Virus record (IMG/VR): IMGVR_UViG_3300042992_001479
Location: 1 to 38,923 of that record
DNA length: 38,923 nucleotides
Strand: one strand, 5' to 3'
Source of the DNA: a virus
Every line of letters starts with the position of its first letter. The first letter of the stretch is position 1. Of the stretch, positions 23,911-30,930 are shown piece after piece. The notes beneath the pieces were generated by a model. The model did not search any database. It was not told the origin of the DNA and was given only the letters and a program-made list of their open reading frames with translations. A program made the position numbers and the translations under genes.

Positions 23911-24086
23911 GACTTATCCCTCATCACTTGAAAAATAGACTGACTGTTCGACCCGGCACAATATCTGCACTGCACGAAGGTAATCAAAAACTTCGGCATA
24001 GCCGCGTGGTAGGTGTTAAGCATAATCCGGCCAGAACCGCCGCAACTATTACAGGTTGTAATCCTAAATAGATCTGCATCTGCCAT
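23907..24086 (-). CDS. Small zinc-ribbon protein (59 aa)
   Basis: ATG at 24084-24086, stop TGA at 23907-23909. The product has CNSCGGSGR and, 30 residues later, CRYCAGSNS, a two-knuckle zinc ribbon of the DnaJ cysteine-rich or Lar type. It overlaps the neighbouring genes by one and 3 bases, so it is part of the same coupled chain. Confidence 0.6.
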   Translation of the reverse strand: MADADLFRITTCNSCGGSGRIMLNTYHAAMPKFLITFVQCRYCAGSNSQSIFQVMRDKS

Positions 24087-24295
24087 CAGCGCTCCTCCGC
24101 TTCTTTATCTGGCGGCTCTGGCATGGATTTACCATCGCCGAAGTCCCACCAGTGGGTAACATCGTAAGCCTTGACATTAGAGTAATATGCCGTGCCGTCA
24201 TTATCGTGCAGGAAAGCGTTGGAAATGATGCCTTTCTTTGCGTCATAAACCACCGCAACACCTTTCTTTGCAGTTTCAATCGGTTTCCAAGTCAT
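24086..24295 (-). CDS. DUF551-like small protein
   Basis: 69 residues from MTWKPIETAKKGVAVVYDAK. The opening W-PIETA-K and the end THWWDFGDGKSMPEPPD are the two marks of the DUF551 phage family. The longer in-frame start (to 24538) lies inside the upstream gene and is not favoured by codon usage. Function unknown. Commonly found beside Lar and Ea22-like genes in temperate phages. Confidence 0.68.
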   Translation of the reverse strand: MTWKPIETAKKGVAVVYDAKKGIISNAFLHDNDGTAYYSNVKAYDVTHWWDFGDGKSMPEPPDKEAEER

Positions 24296-24603
24296 GGCTG
24301 TTCCTCCTTGCGAATAGCGGCGTCGATGCGCTCTGCGGTTTGTGCGCCGCCAACATGCATGTGGTATAAGGCATCGTCTGCGTGGGTGCGGGGTGGCATA
24401 AATGACCGGGCCGCGCGTTCCATCGCTTTGCCTTCGCTCAGCGCCACTTTCGCACACCGCTCCCGCTCCGCCTTCACAGCCGCGTCTGCGATGTCCTTGC
24501 GGATGTATTCGGTGTCGCCAGCGTCGTTCTTGTAGCAAACTCCCGCATTGGGGTTGCGCCAGTTTTTGAAGGTAGCGGTGATCCGTTTCGGCATGTCACT
24601 CAT
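24292..24603 (-). CDS. Ea22-like accessory protein
   Basis: 103 residues from MSDMPKRITATFKNWRNPNA (ATG at 24601-24603 after AAAGGAG). The pattern TEYIRKDIADAAVKAERERC AKVAL, split here, is the standard phrase of phage proteins that end with ERIDAAIRKEEQP. Function unknown. Its stop overlaps the DUF551-like start. Confidence 0.62.
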   Translation of the reverse strand: MSDMPKRITATFKNWRNPNAGVCYKNDAGDTEYIRKDIADAAVKAERERCAKVALSEGKAMERAARSFMPPRTHADDALYHMHVGGAQTAERIDAAIRKEEQP

Positions 24604-24784
24604 GGCTGTCTCCTTTCTGCGCGGCCCCGCAAATATGAGCCGCCTCTGCCGCATCTTCGGCATCGCCGCGCCGCAGAACGTGGATAGCCCAAAGGATGCG
24701 CTCTTTTTCGTCACGCGACCGGCGCTCGGACAGCATGTCTACCAGGTCGCGCGTATCGTATCGTCTTGTGACTGGCACCTGCAT
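24596..24784 (-). CDS. Small charged hypothetical protein
   Basis: 62 residues from MQVPVTRRYDTRDLVDMLSE, charged and helical, with RDEKERILWAIHVLRRGDAE and an alanine-rich end containing AHICGAAQKG. The longer frame to 24946 is a GC-driven extension into the upstream gene. No family recognised. Confidence 0.52.
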   Translation of the reverse strand: MQVPVTRRYDTRDLVDMLSERRSRDEKERILWAIHVLRRGDAEDAAEAAHICGAAQKGDSHE

Positions 24785-25458
24785 CACGCACCGCCTTTCT
24801 GCGCGAGGGCGGCAACCTTGCGACCGCAGGGTTCGCAGTAGTCGCTTCCGGCAAAGCGGGTGCTGACGCGCCGCCCGCAGCCTTTGGTAGCGCAGTCTAC
24901 GTGAAAGCGACGTGTGTTGGTCAGGTGGATCAGACCCTCGGGCCAAGGCGCGGCCCCGGCAACCGCTTGATCGCCGGGGCCTATGTCATGCGCTGCTCGA
25001 TTGGTCCGGGCTTCACTTGGCATCACCTCCTTTCCGGGGCTGTTGTCATAAAGGCTCTCGACATCACTAAAGATCGCGGCCTGAAACTCAGCGCCAAGGG
25101 GCTGCTGTCGTTGTGCCAGCGCGCCGTAGAGCGTGGCTATGGTGTCCTTTCCGGTGTTGTCGATCAGGGCACGGGCGCTGACTACAAGTTCAAGTGCGGC
25201 GTAACATTCCCTCATCCACGCCTTCCGTTGCAGCGCAGTTGGGTCGCTCGGGGATGCGTTCACGGCGTCCATTTTAGCCACGACAGATGCTTTGCGAACG
25301 ATTGGAAATGCCGCGTCCAGCGCCTTTACCAGCGCCGCTTCCCGTATCGCAGCGGCGTCGGGCTGCACGGCGGGAAGGGCCGGAGCATCGACAAGCCGAC
25401 CGTCCTTGTATGCCTGCCATGCCCAAATCGCCCAAGACGTTGCTGGTGCTTCACTCAT
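24784..25458 (-). CDS. Hypothetical protein with C-terminal zinc ribbon
   Basis: 224 residues from MSEAPATSWAIWAWQAYKDG. The middle is helical and alanine-rich (IREAALVKALDAAFPIVRKA, VVSARALIDNTGKDTI). The last 40 residues have CATKGCGRRVSTRFAGSDYC and CGRK, a C4 zinc ribbon. Function unknown, with the makeup of a phage accessory gene. It overlaps both neighbours by a few bases. Confidence 0.58.
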   Translation of the reverse strand: MSEAPATSWAIWAWQAYKDGRLVDAPALPAVQPDAAAIREAALVKALDAAFPIVRKASVVAKMDAVNASPSDPTALQRKAWMRECYAALELVVSARALIDNTGKDTIATLYGALAQRQQPLGAEFQAAIFSDVESLYDNSPGKEVMPSEARTNRAAHDIGPGDQAVAGAAPWPEGLIHLTNTRRFHVDCATKGCGRRVSTRFAGSDYCEPCGRKVAALAQKGGA

Positions 25459-26032
25459 GGCTGTTGTCCTTCGGCGGGGTGGCAAAGAAATCGCCAGCGG
25501 TTTCGTCCAGTGTCAGCCCATCGCCGAAGTCGCAGATCATCCTATCGGCGGGCTGCTGTTTTTTCAGTGCGGCACGGGCGTCTCTCGCGCCGTAGCGGAC
25601 ATTGAAACTGACAACGCCAGCATCTTCCAAGTGAGCATCAGCCCAATCAAGCGAGTCTGCGGCTTTTGTGAGTTCGGCCCGCAGCCGCGCGTTGTCTGCC
25701 TCTGCGGCCAGCATCGCGTCTTGCAACCCATCGTTGAACCGCCGGAATTGATCCACCTCTTGTTTCAGCCGTTCAATCTCCACCCTTGCCGCCCTCACCA
25801 CATCTTCGGAATGGGCGGCACTGCGCTTGTATTCGTCACGTTCGGCGCGGTATAGAGAAACAAGATCGACGTACTCCGCGTTATCTCTTGCATCGTCAAT
25901 CGCCCGGTCACGCTCTGCCGTCAGGGCTTCGATGCGGTCGCGCATATTCTGCGCTAGTTCTTCGGCTTCCCCCATGATGCCGCCTGCGATTTCAACATAG
26001 TTGTCCCACTGCTTCACCAGATCATCAGTCAT
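25451..26032 (-). CDS. Coiled-coil Ea22-like protein (paralogue 1)
   Basis: 193 residues. It starts MTDDLVKQWDNYVEIAGG and continues as a long coiled coil (RIEALTAERDRAIDDARDNA; VVRAARVEIERLKQEVDQFR; AMLAAEADNARLRAELTKAA) up to about residue 125. The start, the RIEALTAE motif and AMLAAEA-NARL are shared with the next gene upstream, which points to a local duplication. Function unknown. It overlaps the next gene by 8 bases. Confidence 0.6.
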   Translation of the reverse strand: MTDDLVKQWDNYVEIAGGIMGEAEELAQNMRDRIEALTAERDRAIDDARDNAEYVDLVSLYRAERDEYKRSAAHSEDVVRAARVEIERLKQEVDQFRRFNDGLQDAMLAAEADNARLRAELTKAADSLDWADAHLEDAGVVSFNVRYGARDARAALKKQQPADRMICDFGDGLTLDETAGDFFATPPKDNSHE

Positions 26033-26694
26033 GTGTCAGCCTTTCCGGGGTTGAGGGCGGCGCGGGCGCGTTCGGTCATTTTCCAAATGGAATAGATATT
26101 CGCAGTGCATGACTTGGTTGCCTGAAACTGGCTGATAACCTTCAAGTCATTCAGCAGCCTCGCGTTGTATGCCTCTGCGGCCAGCATTGCCTTGTGGTAA
26201 GCATCGGCATGGTCAATGTGGGCCTGCATTTCTTGCAGCTTTTTCTCTGCGGCCTCGGCGCGGGCCGTCCAATCGGCAAGTTCGGCCATTGTCATCCGGG
26301 TCTCTGCCTCGGCCACATTGCGCTGGATAATCGCGTTGAGAACATGGTCGTCAATGAAAGCGGCAAGCGGAACATTGGCTTCATTCAAAAGCCGACGGAT
26401 CGCATATACAACCGCGCCGTCCATGCCGTCTTTGGCTTCGTACTTATCGCGCACCCGGTCCAACTCTGCCGTCAGGGCTTCAATGCGGTCGCGGATTTCA
26501 GGGCTGTCAATGGTCACAAATTCACCGGCATCTTTCAGCGCCCGCTGCCCCGCACAAAACCCACGGGCGTATGCGTCTTCCAGTTGCTCCGTCAGGGCTT
26601 CGATGCGGTCTGCGGCATCACACAGGTCTTCGGGGCCTATTATGTAGGGACGGATAAGGCCATCACGCAGCCGCTTCACCAGATCATCACTCAT
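26029..26694 (-). CDS. Coiled-coil Ea22-like protein (paralogue 2)
   Basis: 221 residues. It starts MSDDLVKRLRDGLIRPYIIG and has DAADRIEALTEQLEDAYARG, RIRDRIEALTAELDRVR-like heptads, AMLAAEAYNARLLND, and a helical end KMTERARAALNPGK. Two RIEALT motifs occur within it. It resembles the neighbouring 193-residue protein and lambda Ea22-like proteins. Function unknown. Confidence 0.6.
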   Translation of the reverse strand: MSDDLVKRLRDGLIRPYIIGPEDLCDAADRIEALTEQLEDAYARGFCAGQRALKDAGEFVTIDSPEIRDRIEALTAELDRVRDKYEAKDGMDGAVVYAIRRLLNEANVPLAAFIDDHVLNAIIQRNVAEAETRMTMAELADWTARAEAAEKKLQEMQAHIDHADAYHKAMLAAEAYNARLLNDLKVISQFQATKSCTANIYSIWKMTERARAALNPGKADT

Positions 26695-27007
26695 TCGCCT
26701 TCCCTCCGTTTTGCGGCCCCAACGGCACCTCGAAGATATCGCCCGTCCCGCTCAGGTCTGTCCCGCGAAGGTCCGCCTTGCTCAGGTCCGCCAAGCTCAG
26801 GTCAACCGCGCTCAGGTCCGCCCAGCTAAGGTCTGCCCCGCGAAGGTCCGCCTTGCTCAGGTTTGCCCCGCACAGGTCCGCCTTCGTGGTCACGGCCCAC
26901 TTTACAGCTAAGCCAATTTTTACCGCCGCGCTAGTGTCGGCGGCGCAGTCGATTTCTGCGGTGAATTACACCGCTCCAGTAAAGCGGTTTTTGATTTCAA
27001 ACTGCAT
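26687..27007 (-). pseudogene. Pentapeptide-repeat protein interrupted by a stop codon
   Basis: From the ATG at 27005-27007 the frame reads MQFEIKNRFTGAV, then TAA (26966-26968), then, in the same frame, FTAEIDCAADTSAA, VKIGLAVKWAV and about eight A-D/N-L-S/R pentapeptide units (ADLCGANLSKADLRGADLSW). Phage pentapeptide proteins normally run through this region, so a single codon, probably CAA in the ancestor, has become TAA. The GTG at 26891-26893 could restart translation and would make a 68-residue repeat-only protein. The promoter at 27040-27068 is just upstream. Confidence 0.72.
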
Positions 27008-27039
27008 GATTGATTCTCTTTCTGTTACCTTACTAGTTA

Positions 27040-27068
27040 GATATATACAATTCAACAATGAATGTCAA
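27040..27068 (-). promoter_or_regulatory. Early promoter of the GC-rich cassette
   Basis: Minus-strand TTGACA (27063-27068), 17-base spacer, TATATC (27040-27045), 33 bases upstream of the pentapeptide gene. It could transcribe the whole chain of overlapping genes 27007 to 21666, as no other promoter of this type lies within that chain. Confidence 0.65.
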
Positions 27069-27268
27069 TAGTCATCAACCAAAATTTTCACGATTTTCAA
27101 AATATCTTCGAGTGTACCAGATTCGATAAGCCTAATCATTTCATCTTTCTGATTGAAACGACATATATTCTCAAAGTGTTTGAGGGCCTCATGCATGTCG
27201 ACACCAGTATCTTGGCGATACTGATAGATGTCCTCTTCTGTAATACCAAATTTTTCTAAACCAATCAT
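27065..27268 (-). CDS. Small hypothetical protein
   Basis: 67 residues, acidic and helical: MIGLEKFGITEEDIYQYRQD, HEALKHFENICRFNQK, EDILKIVKILVDDY. No family recognised. It overlaps the upstream gene by 4 bases, and the -35 of the next promoter lies in its last codons. Confidence 0.58.
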   Translation of the reverse strand: MIGLEKFGITEEDIYQYRQDTGVDMHEALKHFENICRFNQKDEMIRLIESGTLEDILKIVKILVDDY

Positions 27269-27822
27269 TTTAACACCTTAAACCATTCTGGGATTTCTCG
27301 CTTAGTCCAAACCATTTTGAATCGCGTTTGCTTAGTCTGATAGAATTCACGATAAGAACGAACAGGATCGTCTGGATGCATGCACTCCGGATTTGCTTTC
27401 ATAGCCAATGGTTGCTGTGTAAGAGGACCAATTGGAATGTTATTTGGAAGTTCTTTGAGTTTCTTGCGGAGTAGCTTATCAGTCGCATGAACTTTGCCGT
27501 ACCGATAAGTGTATTCATCGCATAGAGCAGCAAAATGAGTCCAATGCCAAATGTAATTACTATTCGACTGCATCGTCCAAACGGTGCAAGGATGCGACAT
27601 ATGGACTGCTTTATACAATACGCCTTCGCGATCATTTGGTAGCGTCCAGTGCTTAGACATTGTTTTACCAGACTTAGACGGAGCACGCTTAAGAACGCCG
27701 TCGAGCATACGATGTGCTGTCGATAGCATCTGAGCAGACTCGACAATCATTTTCACCACGTGAGCATTGCATTGCATCTGTGCCGCTTCTACAGGATTAT
27801 TCGAAAGTACGAAGATATTCAT
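27265..27822 (-). CDS. Conserved marine-phage protein of unknown function
   Basis: 185 residues. The pattern MNIFVLSNNPVEAAQMQCNA, HVVKMIVESAQMLSTAHRML, VLYKAVHMSHPCTVWTMQSN and EYTYRYGKVHATDKLLRKKL, ending PEWFKVLK, is a conserved family in large phages. It contains invariant-looking His and Trp residues, but no function is known to me. Its first 26 bases lie inside the homing-endonuclease-like gene upstream. Confidence 0.65.
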   Translation of the reverse strand: MNIFVLSNNPVEAAQMQCNAHVVKMIVESAQMLSTAHRMLDGVLKRAPSKSGKTMSKHWTLPNDREGVLYKAVHMSHPCTVWTMQSNSNYIWHWTHFAALCDEYTYRYGKVHATDKLLRKKLKELPNNIPIGPLTQQPLAMKANPECMHPDDPVRSYREFYQTKQTRFKMVWTKREIPEWFKVLK

Positions 27823-28468
27823 CTAATTCATCCCAAAGTTTGGGGTCATGCACCCCGTGTTCTTCATCTATGAAGACTATATTATAGCCTTGCTGAATTG
27901 TACATACCATTTTTGATATATTTAGATCTAAATTTTGCTTCCAAGTCCAATCGCTTTTGATCTCAACGATCAGATCAAGCTCATCAATACAAAAGTCTGG
28001 ATAATAATGCCTAGATGTGCCTTCATACGTATACAATATTCTGTCTGGTACACTGAGAGTATGCCCGTATGCCTCAGCAAAATCTACAAAAAGCTTTTCA
28101 TATTTAGATCTACAAACAAAACCTTTGTATTTTTCGGCGATACTATGCTTAGTCAGATACCCGTTAGATACACCATATCTTGTTAACATAGTATTACGGC
28201 GTTTATCAATAAGTTCCTGTGATTGTGTTTTACCTTGCCAATACTTAGTTGGTTCAATGTGTGCAGATCTACACTTTGGCGAACAATACGTACGATATCC
28301 TTCCCCTAAATTACGAAACTTTTTATTTTTACCACATACACACGTTGAGCTTACTGACGTAATATACAAATCATAGTATTCCTGCTTTGAAATACTATGA
28401 TTTGTAATGTGTTTAGCTAAACCATTTATGTTCTTAAATTCTTTTTTGCAAATTGCGCAAATAATCAT
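27797..28468 (-). CDS. Homing-endonuclease-like protein (PD-(D/E)XK type, zinc fingers)
   Basis: 223 residues. Residues 1-24 form a C2H2-type finger (CAICKKEFKNINGLAKHITN), and residues about 43-70 a second Cys/His cluster (CVCGKNKK, YCSPKCRSAH). NTMLTRYGVSNGYLTKHSIA resembles NUMOD DNA-binding segments. RSKYEKLFVDFAEAYG, YYPDFCIDELDLIVEIKSDW, is a Vsr/EDxHD-like nuclease core. Mobile endonucleases of T4-like phages are built this way. It has its own late promoter and overlaps the next gene by 26 bases, as is common for inserted endonucleases. Confidence 0.7.
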   Translation of the reverse strand: MIICAICKKEFKNINGLAKHITNHSISKQEYYDLYITSVSSTCVCGKNKKFRNLGEGYRTYCSPKCRSAHIEPTKYWQGKTQSQELIDKRRNTMLTRYGVSNGYLTKHSIAEKYKGFVCRSKYEKLFVDFAEAYGHTLSVPDRILYTYEGTSRHYYPDFCIDELDLIVEIKSDWTWKQNLDLNISKMVCTIQQGYNIVFIDEEHGVHDPKLWDELDEYLRTFE

Positions 28469-28487
28469 GATGAATCTCCTTCACAAC

Positions 28488-28495
28488 TATTTATA
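28488..28495 (-). promoter_or_regulatory. T4-type late promoter
   Basis: Exact TATAAATA on the minus strand, 19 bases upstream of the endonuclease-like ATG at 28468. GAAGGAG follows as the ribosome site. Late expression is typical of free-standing homing endonucleases in T4. Confidence 0.75.
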
Positions 28496-28528
28496 AAATC
28501 ATGTATTTACAACATGCTTATCAAAAGT

Positions 28529-28729
28529 TCATTTATGATATTCCTGACTAACGCCTAAAAGGCCGAGTTCAACTGACTTGATATGATTACACTTAGAAAT
28601 TGGTCGCTTCTTACAAGTACAACTAAAACCAGTATCAAACATTTCAACTTGACAATCACGAAATGGCCAGACTGTTCCCACAATCCAGCTACCATTTGTG
28701 TTGATTTTATGATGTTGGAAGATGGTCAC
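28529..28729 (-). CDS. Small SWIM-like zinc-binding protein
   Basis: 66 residues. FSCTCKKRPISKCNHIKSVE has the CxC...CxH spacing of SWIM zinc fingers. The rest (MTIFQHHKINTNGSWIVGTV) has no known motif. It overlaps the next gene start by 4 bases. A DNA- or protein-binding role is possible, none shown. Confidence 0.58.
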   Translation of the reverse strand: MTIFQHHKINTNGSWIVGTVWPFRDCQVEMFDTGFSCTCKKRPISKCNHIKSVELGLLGVSQEYHK

Positions 28730-28920
28730 TTGTGTGAGTGGTAGTACGAAATGAGATCGCGATCGATTTGGCTAAGTTTAGCTAGTGCAACCTTATCGTG
28801 AATACGAGTCAGGCGATCAGAGAGAGAAGCAAGAGCATTACTGATTGTATCATTCTTATGAGTCTTAGCCATTTCTGACATGCCAAAAGAAAGAGTGAAG
28901 ATAGCTTTTTCGAAGGTCAT
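28726..28920 (-). CDS. Small hypothetical protein
   Basis: 64 residues, all-helical (MTFEKAIFTLSFGMSEMAKT; ISNALASLSDRLTRIHDKVA; IDRDLISYYHSHK). No family recognised. First gene behind the early promoter at 28950-28977. Confidence 0.58.
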   Translation of the reverse strand: MTFEKAIFTLSFGMSEMAKTHKNDTISNALASLSDRLTRIHDKVALAKLSQIDRDLISYYHSHK

Positions 28921-28949
28921 AGAATAGCCTTTCTGTTGCTTATTATATA

Positions 28950-28977
28950 GATATAATCATTCTCATGAAGATGTCAA
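28950..28977 (-). promoter_or_regulatory. Early promoter
   Basis: Minus-strand TTGACA (28972-28977) with TATATC (28950-28955) 16 bases away, 30 bases upstream of the ATG at 28920. The -35 flank (ATTGACATCT) is close to the others. Confidence 0.6.
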
Positions 28978-28997
28978 TAGACAAAACTGAAAACTTG

Positions 28998-29618
28998 CTA
29001 AAGATTGTTTGTATAATTGTAAGCAAAGTTGAACGCTTCATCCCAGTCTTTAAATTTAGTTTCGGTGTTGGTCTTACCCCAGCGTTGTGAGAAATGATAC
29101 CACGAACCTTCAATCGGTTCATATCCAAGGTAATCGAGACCAGTATCTTCGCTGTTGAACCTAATGGGAACAACCTTCATTTTAGTAAATTTTTCACTAT
29201 AGCGACTGCTAATACTAGTGACTGCTGACAAGAACGGTAAAATGTTCTCTACAAAATGGTCACAGTTCTTTTTAAGAAGATCTTGTGAGATTTCTTTATC
29301 ATAGTCTTTCAACCAGAAACTGAAATTTACCTGAATTGGCACATAGTTATCATCATAAATATAACCCTCATAATGAGGACCATTAAATTCGCCGCCATAG
29401 AGGCGGTTAATCATGCGCTTTAGGCCATCGTAAGCTCCAGGCATCGCTGGATTACGAATCAGCCATTCAGGATTATCAAGATTATCTTTATTCAACTCTG
29501 TGAGCAATTTATCGTGTTTTTTCACTTTGTTAGTGATAACACTACCCATTTTTTTGTATTTTTTACGCAGAGATTCAAGTTCTGCTTCAATCGTGGAGAT
29601 TTGTTCTGATATGTTCAT
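28998..29618 (-). CDS. Hypothetical protein with N-terminal coiled coil
   Basis: 206 residues from MNISEQISTIEAELESLRKK. Residues 1-45 form a coiled coil, and the rest has RNPAMPGAYDGLKRMINRLY, IYDDNYVPIQVNFSFWLKDY and GSWYHFSQRWGKTNTETKFK. No family recognised. Its own early promoter stands 27 bases upstream. I chose the second methionine because the upstream nine codons lie under the promoter start. Confidence 0.6.
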   Translation of the reverse strand: MNISEQISTIEAELESLRKKYKKMGSVITNKVKKHDKLLTELNKDNLDNPEWLIRNPAMPGAYDGLKRMINRLYGGEFNGPHYEGYIYDDNYVPIQVNFSFWLKDYDKEISQDLLKKNCDHFVENILPFLSAVTSISSRYSEKFTKMKVVPIRFNSEDTGLDYLGYEPIEGSWYHFSQRWGKTNTETKFKDWDEAFNFAYNYTNNL

Positions 29619-29644
29619 CTTTTTTCTCTGTATACGATATATCA

Positions 29645-29673
29645 CTTATACAATTAATTGCCGTAAATGTCAA
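29645..29673 (-). promoter_or_regulatory. Early promoter
   Basis: Minus-strand TTGACA (29668-29673), 17-base spacer, TATAAG (29645-29650), 27 bases upstream of the 29618 start. Flank GTTGACATTT. Confidence 0.75.
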
Positions 29674-29706
29674 CCAACAAAATACATTTTACCTAACTTT
29701 TTTACC

Positions 29707-29734
29707 TTGACATTTTCTCCAGCAGTAGTATAAT
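29707..29734 (+). promoter_or_regulatory. Perfect-consensus sigma70 promoter pointing against the genes
   Basis: TTGACA (29707-29712), 16-base spacer, TATAAT (29729-29734). Both hexamers are exact. It points rightward into the 3-prime end of the leftward exonuclease gene. No plus-strand gene is seen downstream, so it could produce an antisense RNA. See findings. Confidence 0.6.
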
Positions 29735-29755
29735 ACCTATAAGGTTCTAGAATAA

Positions 29756-30427
29756 TTAGATTCCATGTAATAGTTTATATTGATTCCTTAATTCCAGAAA
29801 GGATGGAAGCCACTTTAAAGGTTGATCAATAAAGACTTGAGGTTTAGAATCATCTACCATGATAAGAGTAACAATTTGCTTAATTGGTATCTGAGTAAGT
29901 TCATAGAAAGCTGCAGCATAGAATGATTCCTGTAAGAAATAGCTTGTGATCCACTCTGCCTTCTTTGGCTTTCTTGACGTCTTGAAGTCGATGATTGATA
30001 GTTTACCATCAAACTCTGCGATCAAGTCAACACGTCCTGCAGTCTTAATCTTTCGCGAGTATAACGGCGCTTCCTGAAAGTAGATATTATTTACTCTCTC
30101 ATCAAGTATTGATTTAATCGTGTTGAAAGTCATAACGTTAATTGGCATACGGCCTTTGCCATAGTCAACAACATTATTGAGATAGTTCTCAGCTACAAGA
30201 TGTACGTCTGAACCGCGATTCGCTGCCTGAGTGCTAATCTTCTTTGCTTCTTCCTCACCGACTCGCCTTTTCCATTCTTCGAGTCCGGACTTGTCTTGTA
30301 TTCCTAGTACTGTTGTAACTGATGGGTATTTTTCACCGCTTGATGGAAAATAAAAACGCCCAGTTGGAGTAGTATCACAACCGAGCGTTTCTAACACGAT
30401 GCCATGGTCTACATGATGAAAGTTCAT
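29756..30427 (-). CDS. PD-(D/E)XK exonuclease (MGME1/Cas4-like)
   Basis: 223 residues. The order is RecB-like: TTVLGIQDKSGLEEWKRRVG, RGSDVHLVAENYL (His motif), RKIKTAGRVDLIAEFDGKLS (Asp), IIDFKTSRKP (DxK), and SYFLQESFYAAAFYELT (Q-Y motif). This combination is the PDDEXK_1 fold of MGME1/Cas4-like nucleases, common in marine T4-like phages. It probably processes DNA ends during recombination or repair. It overlaps the 2H phosphoesterase gene by 4 bases. Confidence 0.82.
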   Translation of the reverse strand: MNFHHVDHGIVLETLGCDTTPTGRFYFPSSGEKYPSVTTVLGIQDKSGLEEWKRRVGEEEAKKISTQAANRGSDVHLVAENYLNNVVDYGKGRMPINVMTFNTIKSILDERVNNIYFQEAPLYSRKIKTAGRVDLIAEFDGKLSIIDFKTSRKPKKAEWITSYFLQESFYAAAFYELTQIPIKQIVTLIMVDDSKPQVFIDQPLKWLPSFLELRNQYKLLHGI

Positions 30428-30930
30428 TCGGAATCCTTTGGTTTACCATCTGCGATTTTGATCGTATCAAACGTGAGAAGAAATGTTGGCAATTTCATTT
30501 TGCTGGTGTCTATAATATTTTTCGAATATGATAAAGATATATGAGGCTTATATTCTGGCCACGCGTCTTTCATATCGTATTCTGCTTCGTAATAACGTCT
30601 TATCTTCAGGATGTCGTTTGATTCAATCTTCAAGACGGGTATGTTATTATTAACTCCAAGCATCTCAATGTCAACTACTTTTGCTGTTCTCGATCTATTT
30701 ATTTGAAGTATTTCGTTTTTGATATCATGTTCGCTCGTGCTATAGAATATGGTTGTATGAAAATCGAAGTCTTTCGCATCTTGGTTATTACCGTCATAGT
30801 CTTGAGTTAGATCGAATCCATTTTTGATTGCCCATTCGCGAAGTTTCTTTTGAGTTGCTTCATCATATTGCACAGCTATGTACTTTGTAGTAAAACGTTT
30901 TTCTTCTATGAAAATCTTGAAACTTTTCAT
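30424..30930 (-). CDS. 2H phosphoesterase, Acb1/LigT-like
   Basis: 168 residues with two HxT/S motifs: FDFHTTIFYST (H58, T60) and YKPHISLSYS (H130, S132), spaced as in 2H phosphoesterases. The start KYIAVQYDEATQKKLREWAI is typical of a phage group that includes Acb1 (T4 gp57B), which destroys the cyclic nucleotides of CBASS defence, but LigT-like RNA enzymes share the same motifs. Without a search I cannot separate them. It overlaps its neighbours on both sides by 4 bases. Confidence 0.7.
   Translation of the reverse strand: MKSFKIFIEEKRFTTKYIAVQYDEATQKKLREWAIKNGFDLTQDYDGNNQDAKDFDFHTTIFYSTSEHDIKNEILQINRSRTAKVVDIEMLGVNNNIPVLKIESNDILKIRRYYEAEYDMKDAWPEYKPHISLSYSKNIIDTSKMKLPTFLLTFDTIKIADGKPKDSE

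Noticed and set aside
24901-25855. Long plus-strand frames in the GC-rich island
   Set aside because: GC-rich coding on the minus strand leaves few stops on the other strand. The minus genes have starts, ribosome sites and family motifs.
26740-26890. GC-rich repeats considered as a CRISPR or other array
   Set aside because: The repeats are the 15-base units of pentapeptide codons (A-D/N-L-S/R-x), with no spacers.
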